Assembly (NCBI GenBank): GCA_020060625.1
Contig: JAGUZU010000094.1
Location: 1-32,375 of the forward strand
Direction: 5' to 3'
Origin: Anaerolineales bacterium
GTDB taxonomy: Bacteria > Chloroflexota > Anaerolineae > Anaerolineales > Villigracilaceae
Length of the DNA: 32,375 nucleotides
Below the pieces are notes generated by a model. It was not told where the DNA came from and did not search any database. It saw only the letters and a list, made by a program, of their open reading frames with translations. Positions 22,922 through 31,493 of this stretch are shown here, piece after piece (the first letter of the stretch is position 1; every line of letters begins with the position of its first letter). The translations under genes and the position numbers were made by a program.

Positions 22922-24580
22922 CTAGACCGCCCAGCCTGCGCGGAAACCATCGAGAGCCTTGGTCAAAGCGGCGCGGTTTTCGTCGGTGATGGCTTTCTTT
23001 TCGAGAATATCCCTGCCGATCTCAGGATGCGACGCCTCCATATAACGGACGAGGTCGCTCTGCCATTGAGCCATCTTTTCGAGAGGCACGCCGTCGGCAT
23101 AGCCGTTCGTACCGGCAAACATGACAATGACTTGTTCTTCCATTTCCATCGGCTGGTATTGCGGCTGCTTTAGGATTTCCTGCATCCGCTGACCGCGGTT
23201 CAATTGCTGTTGCGTGGATTTATCGAGATCGGACGCCATCAACGCGAACGCCGCCAACTCGCGGTACGCCGCCATATCAAGGCGCAAACGATTCGCCACC
23301 TGTTTCATGGCTTTGGTCTGGGCGTCGCCGCCCACGCGGGACACAGAGATCCCCACGTTCACCGCAGGACGAATGCCCGCATTGAACAGGTTGCCTTCAA
23401 GGTAGATTTGACCGTCTGTAATGGAAATCACGTTCGTGGGGATATAGGCGGACACATCGCCAAGCAGGGTTTCGATGATCGGCAAAGCCGTCAACGAACC
23501 GCCCGTGCCTTTGATCTTCACAACCTTGTGTCCATCCCCCAATGACTTGGCGGCTTCCTCCGCCTCATGCTTGGAAAGCGGACCCGCGTACACCTTGCCA
23601 TCCACCCCGTCCTTCGCTTCGGCAAAATCGCCGCGGAAGTCTGTCTTTGTAATCACATAGCTGTTGGCGAGCCGGGCGGCGCGTTCCAACAGGCGCGAGT
23701 GGAGATAAAACACATCGCCGGGGTATGCTTCACGTCCAGGCGGGCGGCGGAGAAGCAGGGATACCTGACGGTACGCCCATGCGTGCTTGGAAAGGTCGTC
23801 ATAAATAATGAGCGCATCGCGCCCGGTCTCCATGAATTCCTCGCCGATGGCGCAGCCTGCATACGGCGCAATGTACTGCAATGCCGCAGACTCATCCGCG
23901 GAAGCGACCACCACAATGGTGTGATCCATCGCGCCGCTTTTTTCAAGGATGCCCACCGTTCGGGCGACAGCGGCTTTTTTCTGACCAATCGCCACATAAA
24001 TACAGACCAGGTCCTTGCCTTTTTGATTGATGATCGTGTCAATCGCAATGGCGGTCTTGCCGGTCTGACGGTCGCCGATGATCAACTGACGCTGACCGCG
24101 TCCAACCGGAATCATCGAGTCGATGGACTTGATGCCGGTTTGCACGGGAGTATCCACATCCTGACGTTCCACCACACCCGGCGCAATACGTTCAAGCGGG
24201 CGGAATCCTGTGGTCGCAATCGGACCCTTGCCGTCAACCGGCTCACCCAGAGCATTGACCACACGTCCGATCATGGCATCCCCCACAGGGACGGAAGCGA
24301 TGCGCCCAACGCCCTGCACGGTCATGCCCTCCGTGATGCCCTCATAGGAGCCCATCACGATCACGCCGACACTGTCTTCTTCAAGATTGAACGCCGTGCC
24401 CATCACGCCATTGGAAAATTGCACAAGTTCCTGCGAGCGCACATTCGCGAGACCCTTCACGCGGGCAATACCATCCCCCGCCTCCGCCACAATACCAATA
24501 TCGCTGATATTGAGTTCGGGCTTAAATCCTTCGATTTGTTTCTGCAGATCGCCGGCGATCTGCTTGATCAGATCTGACAT
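22922..24580 (-). CDS. atpA: ATP synthase alpha subunit with a ~40-50 residue insertion
   Basis: 552 aa against about 500-515 in most bacteria. Family motifs are clear: Walker A GDRQTGKT (169-176), [31 protein letters not shown] region (quoted part: [12 protein letters not shown] at 261-272), [12 protein letters not shown], and [16 protein letters not shown]. The extra length lies between RAARLA and GGSLTALP (about residues 305-359; bases 23504-23668) and reads as a charged insertion including [18 protein letters not shown] and [18 protein letters not shown]. coli has a shorter loop at this site. ATG 24580 follows GGTGGAGG. It is first of the F1 operon; no delta or F0 gene lies upstream, where the divergent ATP-grasp gene starts instead. 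Confidence 0.95.
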   Translation of the reverse strand: MSDLIKQIAGDLQKQIEGFKPELNISDIGIVAEAGDGIARVKGLANVRSQELVQFSNGVMGTAFNLEEDSVGVIVMGSYEGITEGMTVQGVGRIASVPVGDAMIGRVVNALGEPVDGKGPIATTGFRPLERIAPGVVERQDVDTPVQTGIKSIDSMIPVGRGQRQLIIGDRQTGKTAIAIDTIINQKGKDLVCIYVAIGQKKAAVARTVGILEKSGAMDHTIVVVASADESAALQYIAPYAGCAIGEEFMETGRDALIIYDDLSKHAWAYRQVSLLLRRPPGREAYPGDVFYLHSRLLERAARLANSYVITKTDFRGDFAEAKDGVDGKVYAGPLSKHEAEEAAKSLGDGHKVVKIKGTGGSLTALPIIETLLGDVSAYIPTNVISITDGQIYLEGNLFNAGIRPAVNVGISVSRVGGDAQTKAMKQVANRLRLDMAAYRELAAFALMASDLDKSTQQQLNRGQRMQEILKQPQYQPMEMEEQVIVMFAGTNGYADGVPLEKMAQWQSDLVRYMEASHPEIGRDILEKKAITDENRAALTKALDGFRAGWAV

Positions 24581-24617
24581 TCGGTAGCCTCCACCAAAAT
24601 TCGTTTTACGTACAAGA

Positions 24618-24642
24618 ACCCGGATAAGGGTCTTATCCGGGT
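24618..24642 (-). promoter_or_regulatory. Perfect hairpin in the atpA leader
   Basis: ACCCGGATAAG (24618-24628) and CTTATCCGGGT (24632-24642) form an 11-bp perfect stem with a 3-nt loop, 38 nt upstream of atpA. No T-run follows, so it is not a simple attenuator. It could be an operator or a 5' stability hairpin. The atp promoter would lie beyond it, but no confident -10/-35 is seen. Confidence 0.55.
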
Positions 24643-24778
24643 ATATGTTTGGATAATTGCATGCACCAAAGCCGGGAAAATCCTTCGTGAGTAACGGTAC
24701 AAGCGAGCCAATAATACCTGAAAGGCGATTGATTGTCCAGTTACAATCCTCGCGCGCCTTAAGAAACCCCTCACCCCC

Positions 24779-24806
24779 TTGTCATCTGTACATCTTATAC
24801 TATACT
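24779..24806 (+). promoter_or_regulatory. Sigma-70-type promoter of the ATP-grasp gene
   Basis: TTGTCA (24779-24784), a 16-nt spacer and TATACT (24801-24806). CAGGAG lies at 24827-24832, about 14 nt before ATG 24847, which is a rather long spacing. Confidence 0.6.
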
Positions 24807-24846
24807 ACAAACGCCAATTCGCCAAACAGGAGACATACTTGTCGAG

Positions 24847-25989
24847 ATGATCCAGCCACAGGACGACAAAACTCCACAACGCCGCTTGAAACGCTATTGG
24901 AAAATAGCCGTCCTTGCCAACATAAAGGATGAATCAAAACCCAAACCGGAGGGAGTCCCGCCGGACGCGTTCGCCGACTTCGACCACATAGAAACCGTCG
25001 ACGCGCTTCGCGCCGCGCTCGAAACGGACGGCCACGCCACAGTCTTCATCCCCGCCGACAGAAACCTGCCCTACGCCCTCCGCGAGGAAAAGCCCGACAT
25101 TTGCTTCAACAATGCCGAAGGTCTGGGAGGCGATGCGCGCGAAGCGCAAGTCCCCGCGCTCCTCGAAATGCTCGCCATCCCCTACACAGGCTCGCGCGTC
25201 CTCACCAACGGCATCTCGCTCGATAAAACCCTGACAAAACGCATCTGGCGTGACCGGCGCCTGCCCGTTGCCCCGTTTCAAGAATTCCAATTCGGCGACG
25301 AACCCCTGCGATCCGACTTGAAATTCCCCCTCTTTGTCAAACCTGCCCGCGAAGGCACCGGCATGGGCGTGGACATGAAAGCCATCGTCAGGGATGAAAG
25401 GGAACTGCGCGAGCGGGCGCAATACATCATCAACGTCTACCAGCAACCCGCGCTTGTCGAAACCTTCCTGCCGGGGCGCGAATTCACCGTCGGCATTCTG
25501 GGGCGCGCCGACGCGAAGAGATATTCCAACCACCCCGAATGGTATGAAAAGGATGGGTTTCACCGCTTCCCCATCCTTGAATTGGATACCACCCGCTCCG
25601 ACGAACCCTGGGTTTATACCAACGAAGCAAAATCAAAGGAAGTCGGCGCAGATGGCGTCCCCGGCTTCTTCTGCCCCGCCGATATCGAGCCGGAACTGGC
25701 AAAAAAACTAAAATACCTCGCCTTGCGCGCCCATCTGCTGCTCAATGCGCTCGATGTCTCCCGCACCGACATCCGGCTGGATGATGAAGGCAATCCGCGC
25801 CTGATCGAGATCAACACCCTGCCCGGTCTCACGCCGGATTACAGCGACCTGTGCCTGCAAGCCAAAGCGGAAGGCATCCGCTATGAGGATTTGGTACTGG
25901 AAATCCTCTACCTCGGCGCAAGCCGCTGGGGAATGCTCGAACCGAGGGAAGATTCATCCGAACCGCCGAAGAAAAATAGGTCCAGATAA
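24847..25989 (+). CDS. D-alanine-D-alanine ligase-like ATP-grasp enzyme
   Basis: 380 aa. ATP-grasp motifs are FPLFVKPAREGTGMGVDMKA (about 158-177), LVETFLPGREFTVGILG (about 200-216) and, in the C-terminal lobe, DIRLDDEGNPRLIEINTLPG with the metal ligands E and N of EINTLPG. The N-terminal domain (KIAVLANIKDE, PDICFNNAEGLGGDAREAQ) matches Ddl-type ligases. Such enzymes join two amino acids through an acyl-phosphate. The extra charged N-terminus and C-terminal tail (EPPKKNRSR) and the lack of mur neighbours leave the substrate open, from cell-wall D-Ala-D-Ala to another dipeptide. It is transcribed divergently from the atp operon from its own promoter. ATG 24847 is the only good start. Confidence 0.82.
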   Translation: MIQPQDDKTPQRRLKRYWKIAVLANIKDESKPKPEGVPPDAFADFDHIETVDALRAALETDGHATVFIPADRNLPYALREEKPDICFNNAEGLGGDAREAQVPALLEMLAIPYTGSRVLTNGISLDKTLTKRIWRDRRLPVAPFQEFQFGDEPLRSDLKFPLFVKPAREGTGMGVDMKAIVRDERELRERAQYIINVYQQPALVETFLPGREFTVGILGRADAKRYSNHPEWYEKDGFHRFPILELDTTRSDEPWVYTNEAKSKEVGADGVPGFFCPADIEPELAKKLKYLALRAHLLLNALDVSRTDIRLDDEGNPRLIEINTLPGLTPDYSDLCLQAKAEGIRYEDLVLEILYLGASRWGMLEPREDSSEPPKKNRSR

Positions 25990-26002
25990 ATTTATCAATA
26001 AA

Positions 26003-26030
26003 AACAGGGTTGTCTCACGACAACCCTGTT
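26003..26030. terminator. Terminator between the ATP-grasp gene and the cold-shock gene
   Basis: AACAGGGTTGTC (26003-26014) and GACAACCCTGTT (26019-26030) form a perfect 12-bp stem with loop TCAC. A TTTTT run follows on the minus strand, so it mainly ends the cold-shock gene; on the plus strand the tail (CATTTCG) is weaker. Confidence 0.8.
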
Positions 26031-26063
26031 CATTTCGCAAAACCTAAACCGTCGGGTGCAGTT

Positions 26064-26279
26064 CTACGAGTTGACGAGCGTCACATTGGCAGCCTGCAAG
26101 CCTTTGGGACCCTCCTCGATGGAAAACTCCACTTTTTGCTCGGCTTCCAGCTTGCGGTAGCCGTCCATCTGAATGGCGGAAAAATGGACAAACACGTCCT
26201 CACCGCCATCGCGACCAATGAAGCCGTAGCCTTTGGTTGCATTGAACCACTTGACGGTTCCAACAATACGATCTGACAT
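26064..26279 (-). CDS. Cold-shock domain protein (CspA family)
   Basis: 71 aa, standard single CSD. RNP1 is KGYGFIGRD and RNP2 is DVFVHFSAI; the protein begins [17 protein letters not shown]. It binds single-stranded RNA or DNA and may act as an RNA chaperone. I chose ATG 26279 (AGGAGA upstream); the in-frame ATG 26315 would add 12 residues that lie in the structured leader. The strong promoter (26352-26380), a ~65-nt leader with a hairpin and a dedicated terminator indicate high monocistronic expression. Here, in the 26315-26340 region, the leader can fold (see separate entry). Confidence 0.95.
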   Translation of the reverse strand: MSDRIVGTVKWFNATKGYGFIGRDGGEDVFVHFSAIQMDGYRKLEAEQKVEFSIEEGPKGLQAANVTLVNS

Positions 26280-26305
26280 TTTAGTTCTCCTGCTGAAAAA
26301 ATTAT

Positions 26306-26340
26306 GCCCGTTCATGGCGTCGTGACGCCACGACCCGGGC
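26306..26340 (-). promoter_or_regulatory. Hairpin in the cold-shock mRNA leader
   Basis: TGGCGTC and GACGCCA (26314-26329) form an inner 7-bp stem, with outer arms GCCCG (26306-26310) and CGGGC (26336-26340). It lies between the promoter and the ribosome site, where cspA-type mRNAs often carry temperature-responsive structure; that role here is inference. Confidence 0.5.
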
Positions 26341-26351
26341 TCGCGTCCGCA

Positions 26352-26390
26352 AGATTATCATGGCTTAAATCATGTGTCAAGATTTAAGCC
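26352..26390 (-). promoter_or_regulatory. Consensus promoter of the cold-shock gene inside a perfect palindrome
   Basis: On the minus strand TTGACA (26375-26380) is 17 nt from TAATCT (26352-26357), a near-ideal sigma-70 promoter. The -35 box sits between perfect 10-bp arms GGCTTAAATC (26362-26371) and GATTTAAGCC (26381-26390). The palindrome overlaps the last codons of the upstream methyltransferase and looks like an operator. Confidence 0.72.
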
Positions 26391-26990
26391 GCGCGCGCCG
26401 GAAAAATTAAAAAAAGGAATCAACATCGGCGTCCTGCGCATGTAGTCGGCATACGCCTCGCCGAACTCCCGCAGGAGTTTGCGCTCCTCGAAATACGCGC
26501 CAATAACGATATACAGCGTTGCGCCAAGATAAAAAGCAAGCGAATTTTGCGAGACGACGGGATTCAACCACAAAACCAGCAGGCTGAACGTGTAAAGCGG
26601 ATGCCGCACCAGGCGATACAAACCCCGCGTCACCAACGGACCCGATTCCTGCTTCTCCATCCCAAACAGTTGACTCAACCCGACAAAAGACAGCGCATCC
26701 GTTTGCAGAAACGCAACCAGCAGGAGAATCAAAGAAACCAACTGCCCGCCCATCATCAGATATTTCCACGGCGCAGGGACAGCGTACGCAGGCTGATCCG
26801 GCAGGACAAGCATTAGATACAGGATCGGCGCAAAACTGACAACCGAAAAGACGTTATAGCCAAAGCGGTAAAAGCGCATTCCACCCGCCCCCGCCATGCC
26901 GCGAATCATGTCCTTTGCAAAATGAGACGCGAGAATCGAATGCACAACGCCCCAGATCGCCAACGCCAGAAGAATAATGAAGATGCTCAT
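26370..26990 (-). CDS. Membrane methyltransferase, ICMT/NnrU-like family
   Basis: 206 aa with about five hydrophobic segments. The C-terminal half carries the family signature: GLYRLVRHPLYTFSLLVLW, then YFEERKLLREFGEAYADYMRR, as in isoprenylcysteine carboxyl methyltransferase-like, PEMT-like and NnrU-like proteins, which bind S-adenosylmethionine with the RHP and EE motifs. The methyl acceptor (lipid, thiol or small molecule) is unknown. ATG 26990 (MSIFIILLALAIW) is preferred because a membrane helix starts there; the ORF open to 27077 adds 29 residues that overlap the terminator of the upstream gene. No Shine-Dalgarno is visible. Its 3' end overlaps the palindrome of the cold-shock promoter. 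Confidence 0.78.
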   Translation of the reverse strand: MSIFIILLALAIWGVVHSILASHFAKDMIRGMAGAGGMRFYRFGYNVFSVVSFAPILYLMLVLPDQPAYAVPAPWKYLMMGGQLVSLILLLVAFLQTDALSFVGLSQLFGMEKQESGPLVTRGLYRLVRHPLYTFSLLVLWLNPVVSQNSLAFYLGATLYIVIGAYFEERKLLREFGEAYADYMRRTPMLIPFFNFSGARGLNLDT

Positions 26991-27032
26991 GGATGTTTGG
27001 ACGATATGAAGGCGGGGTTCGTTACCAGACGA

Positions 27033-27079
27033 GACAAAATGGAAGGCGGTGCGGAAATCCGCTTTTCCGCCTTCCATTT
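27033..27079 (-). terminator. Terminator-like double hairpin after the HerA-like gene
   Basis: AAATGGAAGGCGG (27037-27049) and CCGCCTTCCATTT (27067-27079) are perfect 13-bp arms, with an inner hairpin GCGGA/TCCGC (27051-27062). On the minus strand TTTTGTCTC follows. Confidence 0.65.
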
Positions 27080-27106
27080 ACACATTACAAATCACGAATT
27101 ACGCGC

Positions 27107-29665
27107 TCACTCCGCGCCAAACGCGGGAAGTTCAAATGCCTCGCCGCCCGCTTCAACCAGATAGTATGGTTTCCACGCCACTCCGAAGAGATTGACGTAA
27201 ATATCGGTCTTCTTGGGCGCGATGGTCACTTCGTCAATATCGTTGACCACGTCGCCCCATTTGTCGCCGATTTCCTTTATCAATTCTTCACGCTCGCGCT
27301 GGAGTTCGGCAATGTCCTTTTTATACTGCGCAATGGATTCAATGGATTCCTGCACGTCGGCTTTGGCGTTTTCGGTCATGCGGCGCTTGGAAAGCGACGA
27401 GGATAATTTGCGCGTACTGCGGCTGCCCTTAAACAATCCCAGCACGTTTTCGGCGTGCGTGCCCATCTCTTCCATTTTGCGGGCGGACAGGGTGGCTTCA
27501 TCCTCGCGCAGTTCGCGCTCTTCACGGATGAGCTTATCTTCGAGCGATTTGATCTTGCGGTCAATCGTGGCGGTCTTTTTGGCAATCTCCGCATCACGCG
27601 CGTCGCGGGCGGTATCGGCGCATGCTTTCATGAAATCCGCCTGGCTGACGTCGGGTCCGGCAAAGACTTTGAGCGCAGTGTTCGCGCGGGCAGTCACGGA
27701 CGAGTTGCGATAGACCCAGTCATTGAAGTCCTTTTGCAGGGCGGTCATCAATTTTGAGTCGTTCAAAGGCGGCTCGATGGAGGCAAAGCGAGCCGAGGCT
27801 GCAGGGGCGCTTTCCACTCGATCCAACGAAGGTCCGGCGTAGGGAAAGTCGTCCCAGCGGACAATGCCCCGGCGATCCAGTGAATCCACGAGAGCAGACT
27901 TGGTAACTTCGGTGTCCACGCCATATTTGCGGTCAAGGATGCGGATTTGAGCGGAAGCAAGCAGGGTCGGGCGGTAGATCACGCCTTGAATCGCCGCTCC
28001 AAAGGACATGGCGCGTCCTTCGAATTGGAAGGCTTCAGTCAGGCTGTAATTTTGCGGAAGATAGTATTCGCGCACGCCTGCGGGAAGGGGCTGCTTGGTT
28101 AAGTTGCCTTCAGATGTGGAGGAGGAACGAGTAGTGGCGGGTGAAGCCTTCGCAGCCGGCTCGGCAGAAGCGGGGACGGGAACGGCTTGCAGGTTTTCGA
28201 CGGAAGGCGGAGGCGTGGATTCCGCTTTGGAGACAGGAGCAGGTTCCGGCTTGGGTTGAGGCGTTGTCTTCGCTCCGGCGAGTTCGTTAAGGTGGGGAAT
28301 CTGATTGCGGGTGATCGGTCCGGCGAGGAAGTTCATCACCCAGCGGGTTTGGAAGAGGATCGGCGTCTTGTTGTGGACGTTGTTCATGACGAAGACGCGC
28401 TTGCCGATGGATGAGATGAGTTTATCCATTGCGGCGCGCGGAATGCCGCCCGCAAGGCTTTCGAGACCATCGAGCAGGCGGTTTTTGTCGCGTTCGGTTT
28501 GCAGTTTGCCGATGAACCACGTGCCGGTATTGGAGAGGGCTTTGTAATCGAGATCAACCGGGTTCTGGGTGGCGAGCAGAATGCCAAGCCCGAAGGCGCG
28601 CGCCTGTTTCAACATGCGAAGAAGGGGCTGTTTGGAGGGCGGGTTGGCGGTGGGCGGAAGATAGCCGTAGATTTCATCCATATAAAGAAGCGCGCGCAAG
28701 GCAGTGGAGCCTTTTTGAGTGCGCATCCAGGTTTCGACGGCGGAAAGGAGAAGCGTAACAAAGAACATGCGCTCGCTGTCGGAGAGGTGCGCGAGGTAGA
28801 AAACGCTGTGGCGGGGTTTGCCTTCTTCGGTGAAAAGCAGGTTTTGAATGTCGAGCGATTGACCTTCGCGCCATGCCTGAAACGCAGGAGCGGCAAGGAT
28901 GTTGTTGAGCGTCATCGCCAGCGCCATGCGGTCTTTGGGCGGGAAGAAGGTGTCAATGTCGAATGCGCCGAGTTTTTTGAAATCCGGCTGCTGGGTTTGA
29001 TGGATTAATTGCTCCAGGTCAAAGCTTTGCCCCTTGCCCCAGTGTTCTTCAAAAATATTGGAAAGCAGGATGTGTTCACGCGAAGAGATGGGGTCGAGGT
29101 TGTTCATGCCGACCAGCCCAAGCAAGGCGGTGACGGTGCTGGAAATTCGCTCGCGCAGGACTTCGCGGTTGGATTCCCAATCCAATTCGGGCGCGGCGAG
29201 CGACGAAAGCACGCTGACAGGAATCCCTGAATCGGAGCCAGGGGTGTAGACGGCAAAATCCACCGCATCTTTGAGTTCTTGAATCCGTTTGGGTTCGATG
29301 CCCCATTCTTTAAGTCCGTTTCGCCAGGCATTGGCGGCTTCCTCCGAAGCTTGTTCGGGAGTCTTATTTGCGCGGCGGACGACTTCGGGGTCTATCCACG
29401 GCTGAAAATCGGACGGCGCGAGGTCGGGGAAGTGCAGGAGCAGGTTGGTCAGGTCGCCTTTGGGATCTATGATGATGGCAGGGATGCCATTGAGCGCGGC
29501 TTCTTCGAGCAGCGCAACGCATAAACCGGTCTTGCCGGAGCCGGTCATGCCCGTGACGACGGCGTGCGTGGTCAGGTCTGCGGAGTCGTATTCAAGCGGT
29601 TTCGAGGTCGGCTTGCCGTTCTTTTCATCGAAAAGGCGTCCAAGATAAAAATTTTCATTTGCCAT
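27107..29665 (-). CDS. HerA/FtsK-like P-loop ATPase with C-terminal coiled coil
   Basis: 852 aa. Walker A is GMTGSGKT (39-46) and Walker B is LLYMDE (D330, E331); IIIDPKGDLTNLL (65-77), LLATQNPVDLDYKALSN and the arginine-rich ERDKNRLLDGL complete the HerA/VirD4-like core (about 1-450). A Pro/Ala/Ser linker (about 455-530) leads to a second domain (QPLPAGVREYYLPQ; GVIYRPTLLASAQIRILD) and a long charged coiled coil (about 690-810). HerA ATPases form hexamers that move DNA, often with a nuclease or Sir2 partner; no such partner gene is nearby. ATG 29665 follows TAGGAGAG. It is monocistronic. The function could be DNA processing, segregation or defence; the sequence does not decide. Confidence 0.82.
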   Translation of the reverse strand: MANENFYLGRLFDEKNGKPTSKPLEYDSADLTTHAVVTGMTGSGKTGLCVALLEEAALNGIPAIIIDPKGDLTNLLLHFPDLAPSDFQPWIDPEVVRRANKTPEQASEEAANAWRNGLKEWGIEPKRIQELKDAVDFAVYTPGSDSGIPVSVLSSLAAPELDWESNREVLRERISSTVTALLGLVGMNNLDPISSREHILLSNIFEEHWGKGQSFDLEQLIHQTQQPDFKKLGAFDIDTFFPPKDRMALAMTLNNILAAPAFQAWREGQSLDIQNLLFTEEGKPRHSVFYLAHLSDSERMFFVTLLLSAVETWMRTQKGSTALRALLYMDEIYGYLPPTANPPSKQPLLRMLKQARAFGLGILLATQNPVDLDYKALSNTGTWFIGKLQTERDKNRLLDGLESLAGGIPRAAMDKLISSIGKRVFVMNNVHNKTPILFQTRWVMNFLAGPITRNQIPHLNELAGAKTTPQPKPEPAPVSKAESTPPPSVENLQAVPVPASAEPAAKASPATTRSSSTSEGNLTKQPLPAGVREYYLPQNYSLTEAFQFEGRAMSFGAAIQGVIYRPTLLASAQIRILDRKYGVDTEVTKSALVDSLDRRGIVRWDDFPYAGPSLDRVESAPAASARFASIEPPLNDSKLMTALQKDFNDWVYRNSSVTARANTALKVFAGPDVSQADFMKACADTARDARDAEIAKKTATIDRKIKSLEDKLIREERELREDEATLSARKMEEMGTHAENVLGLFKGSRSTRKLSSSLSKRRMTENAKADVQESIESIAQYKKDIAELQREREELIKEIGDKWGDVVNDIDEVTIAPKKTDIYVNLFGVAWKPYYLVEAGGEAFELPAFGAE

Positions 29666-29735
29666 GATGTCTCTCCTAATTTAGAACGCGCGTGCTAGGG
29701 GCAAATGTACCCGATTTTATTGCAAAAGGCAAATT

Positions 29736-29767
29736 AAAACTGCGAGGGGTTGCCTCGCAGTTTTTTT
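29736..29767. terminator. Terminator downstream of the anti-sigma gene
   Basis: AAAACTGCGAGG (29736-29747) and CCTCGCAGTTTT (29753-29764) form a 12-bp perfect stem with loop GGTTG. T-runs flank both sides, so it works for the minus-strand gene ending at 29768. Confidence 0.85.
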
Positions 29768-29851
29768 TCAATCGTCATCGTCTTTATCGTCGTCATCGTC
29801 GTCCTCAGCGTCATCGTCATCGTCGTCATCGTCGTCGTCATCGTTTCCATC
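29768..29851 (-). repeat. GAY-triplet microsatellite coding a poly-Asp tail
   Basis: The last ~28 codons of the anti-sigma-like gene are almost all GAT/GAC, seen on the plus strand as alternating ATC/GTC triplets. In-frame slippage would change tail length without breaking the gene. Confidence 0.7.
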
Positions 29852-30898
29852 ATCGGACCCCGAATCGTCGTCCGAGTTCGAGTTATCGGAATTTTTACCG
29901 CCACCGCCGCCAGGACAGGAGCCTTTTGTTTCCAATTCAGTAACGATGAATCTGCCGTCCCTGGCATAATAGCCATACGCTTCGACTTTCATGCCGACAC
30001 ATAAGTTTCCATTATGCGCGTTCGAGAGGAAAACGGTCATTCCATTAATGGTCAACGTGTTGGCGGAGATGGACTGAAGCGTGCCATGAACTTCGTAATA
30101 AGCGGGGATGGTGGCGGGCGCCTCACTGCCGGACCCGGCGCTTGTCGGCGCAGGTTCGGGCTTTGACTCATCTTCGGATTCGATCTCCATTTTGATGGGG
30201 AAACCCGCAGGGACGACTGAACCGTCCGGGAGCAATTCGAGCGTCATGACTTCAATCGCCCCCTGGGCGTTGGTGCGCCCGCTGAGAATGACAGCCGCTC
30301 CGCTCTCAGGCGCGGCAATGTTCGCGGGGAGAATCACGGGCAGCCCGGACACGTACGATACGCCGTTCACTTGCATGAACACGCCCGCGATCTGGATGGT
30401 CTCGTGGCGTCCCTCGGCGAGCAATTCGTTCGCTTCGTGCAGGCGTTCATTCTCGAATTCGTTCGCCAGCAATTCGCGCGCCTGTCTGTCGAAGATCAAA
30501 AACAGGCGCACGCTTTCCCATCCGCGTTTGACCGGGTAGAGTTTTTCGCCCGGCAAAGCGGAAGCCGACGCGCTCAGGATGCCCGTTCCGCTCAAGAGGA
30601 AAGCAGCCGCCAACGCAAAAGAAATTGCGAAACGCGAAAATGCGGGAATGACCCGTTTTACGGGAATACGCTTCGATTCGCGAACTTCGGCGGCATATTG
30701 CATCACGCGGGCGCGGGCGCGCCGTTCCGCCTCCGAAGACGGTTCCGACGCAGACATGCTGCGCGCTTTAATGGCTGTCTTCAGAATCGGACGGAGTTCA
30801 TCCGCCAGTTCTGGAAAGCGTTTAAGGGTGGTTTCCATCTCGGCGCCGTTTTCCAATTCCCCCAGGCAATGTTCGAGCGCATCGAAAATCTTACTCAT
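29768..30898 (-). CDS. Transmembrane DUF5667/DUF5666 protein, presumed anti-sigma factor, acidic tail
   Basis: 376 aa. The N-terminal ~85 residues are cytoplasmic and helical (IFDALEHCLGELENGAEMET). A single membrane helix at about 88-112 is followed by the DUF5667 element LPGEKLYPVKRGWESVRLFL (115-134) and a helical segment (LLANEFENERLHEANELLAEG). Then come a first beta segment and a DUF5666-like OB/beta-barrel (YEVHGTLQSISANTLTING ... KVEAYGYYARDGRFIV), a short Gly run, and a tail of nearly pure Asp. Its ATG (30898) overlaps the sigma gene stop by 8 nt, the classic sigma/anti-sigma arrangement. It therefore probably binds the sigma factor inside and senses outside (inference). Start 30898 has GAGGTGG upstream; an in-frame ATG 30913 also lies in the sigma gene. 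Confidence 0.78.
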   Translation of the reverse strand: MSKIFDALEHCLGELENGAEMETTLKRFPELADELRPILKTAIKARSMSASEPSSEAERRARARVMQYAAEVRESKRIPVKRVIPAFSRFAISFALAAAFLLSGTGILSASASALPGEKLYPVKRGWESVRLFLIFDRQARELLANEFENERLHEANELLAEGRHETIQIAGVFMQVNGVSYVSGLPVILPANIAAPESGAAVILSGRTNAQGAIEVMTLELLPDGSVVPAGFPIKMEIESEDESKPEPAPTSAGSGSEAPATIPAYYEVHGTLQSISANTLTINGMTVFLSNAHNGNLCVGMKVEAYGYYARDGRFIVTELETKGSCPGGGGGKNSDNSNSDDDSGSDDGNDDDDDDDDDDDAEDDDDDDKDDDD

Positions 30899-31436
30899 AA
30901 TCCACCTCGCCAATCTCGCGCTGTAATGCGGTCAGCGCGCGGAACTGGAGAGCCTTTACCGCATTGACATTTTTTCTCATAAAGGACGCGGTCTCTTCAA
31001 GGGAATATCCCTGACCAAAACGAAGGGCAAGGACGTTTTGTTGGTCGGGGGTCAGTTTAGCGTAGGCATTTTGCACGATTCGATTCTGTTCGCGCCGATC
31101 CGCTTCTGAAGCAGGACCAGCCCGAAAGTCCGGCAGCGAATCGGGGATGACATCTTCGGGATGACGGTACTTTCTGCGGATATGATCCGTGACGACGTGC
31201 GAAGCAGTGCCAACCAGCCATCCTTTGAGGTTCGACTGCGGTCCCCGTCCGTTTTTAATCGCCTCCAGGAGACGAATAAATACATCGCTGGCAAGGTCTT
31301 CCGCCAGGGATTGATCGCCGACACGATACAGCGCGTACCGATATATTTCCGAAAAATACTGGTCATACACCGCGCCAATCGCCTCTACCGTGAGATTACG
31401 CAAATCCGTTGTTCTTTGCCCATCCGCTACAGACAT
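30891..31436 (-). CDS. ECF (RpoE-type) RNA polymerase sigma factor
   Basis: About 181 aa from ATG 31436. Region 2 is YDQYFSEIYRYALYRVGD then AEDLASDVFIRLLEAI with the core-binding DLASDVF, and the -10 reading part WLVGTASHVVTDHIRRKYR. Region 4 is LTPDQQNVLALRFGQGYSLEETA then VKALQFRALTALQREI. Extracytoplasmic-function sigma factors switch on an envelope or stress regulon when their anti-sigma is inactivated. It is coupled to the presumed anti-sigma (8-nt overlap). The start is uncertain: ATG 31490 and 31472 are in frame and a TATGAT -10-like box ends 3 nt before 31490, while none of the three has a good ribosome site. I prefer 31436 because the conserved part starts soon after. Confidence 0.88.
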   Translation of the reverse strand: MSVADGQRTTDLRNLTVEAIGAVYDQYFSEIYRYALYRVGDQSLAEDLASDVFIRLLEAIKNGRGPQSNLKGWLVGTASHVVTDHIRRKYRHPEDVIPDSLPDFRAGPASEADRREQNRIVQNAYAKLTPDQQNVLALRFGQGYSLEETASFMRKNVNAVKALQFRALTALQREIGEVDYE

Positions 31437-31493
31437 TTTTATTTCATGTTTCCGAATTTCAGAATTTATCATCCAGCTTTGCGCCGCCATCTT

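Noticed and set aside
23567-24577. 336-residue plus-strand open frame opposite atpA
   Set aside because: It is antisense to a fully conserved ATP synthase alpha subunit; the His/Arg/Asn-rich composition is that of a shadow frame.
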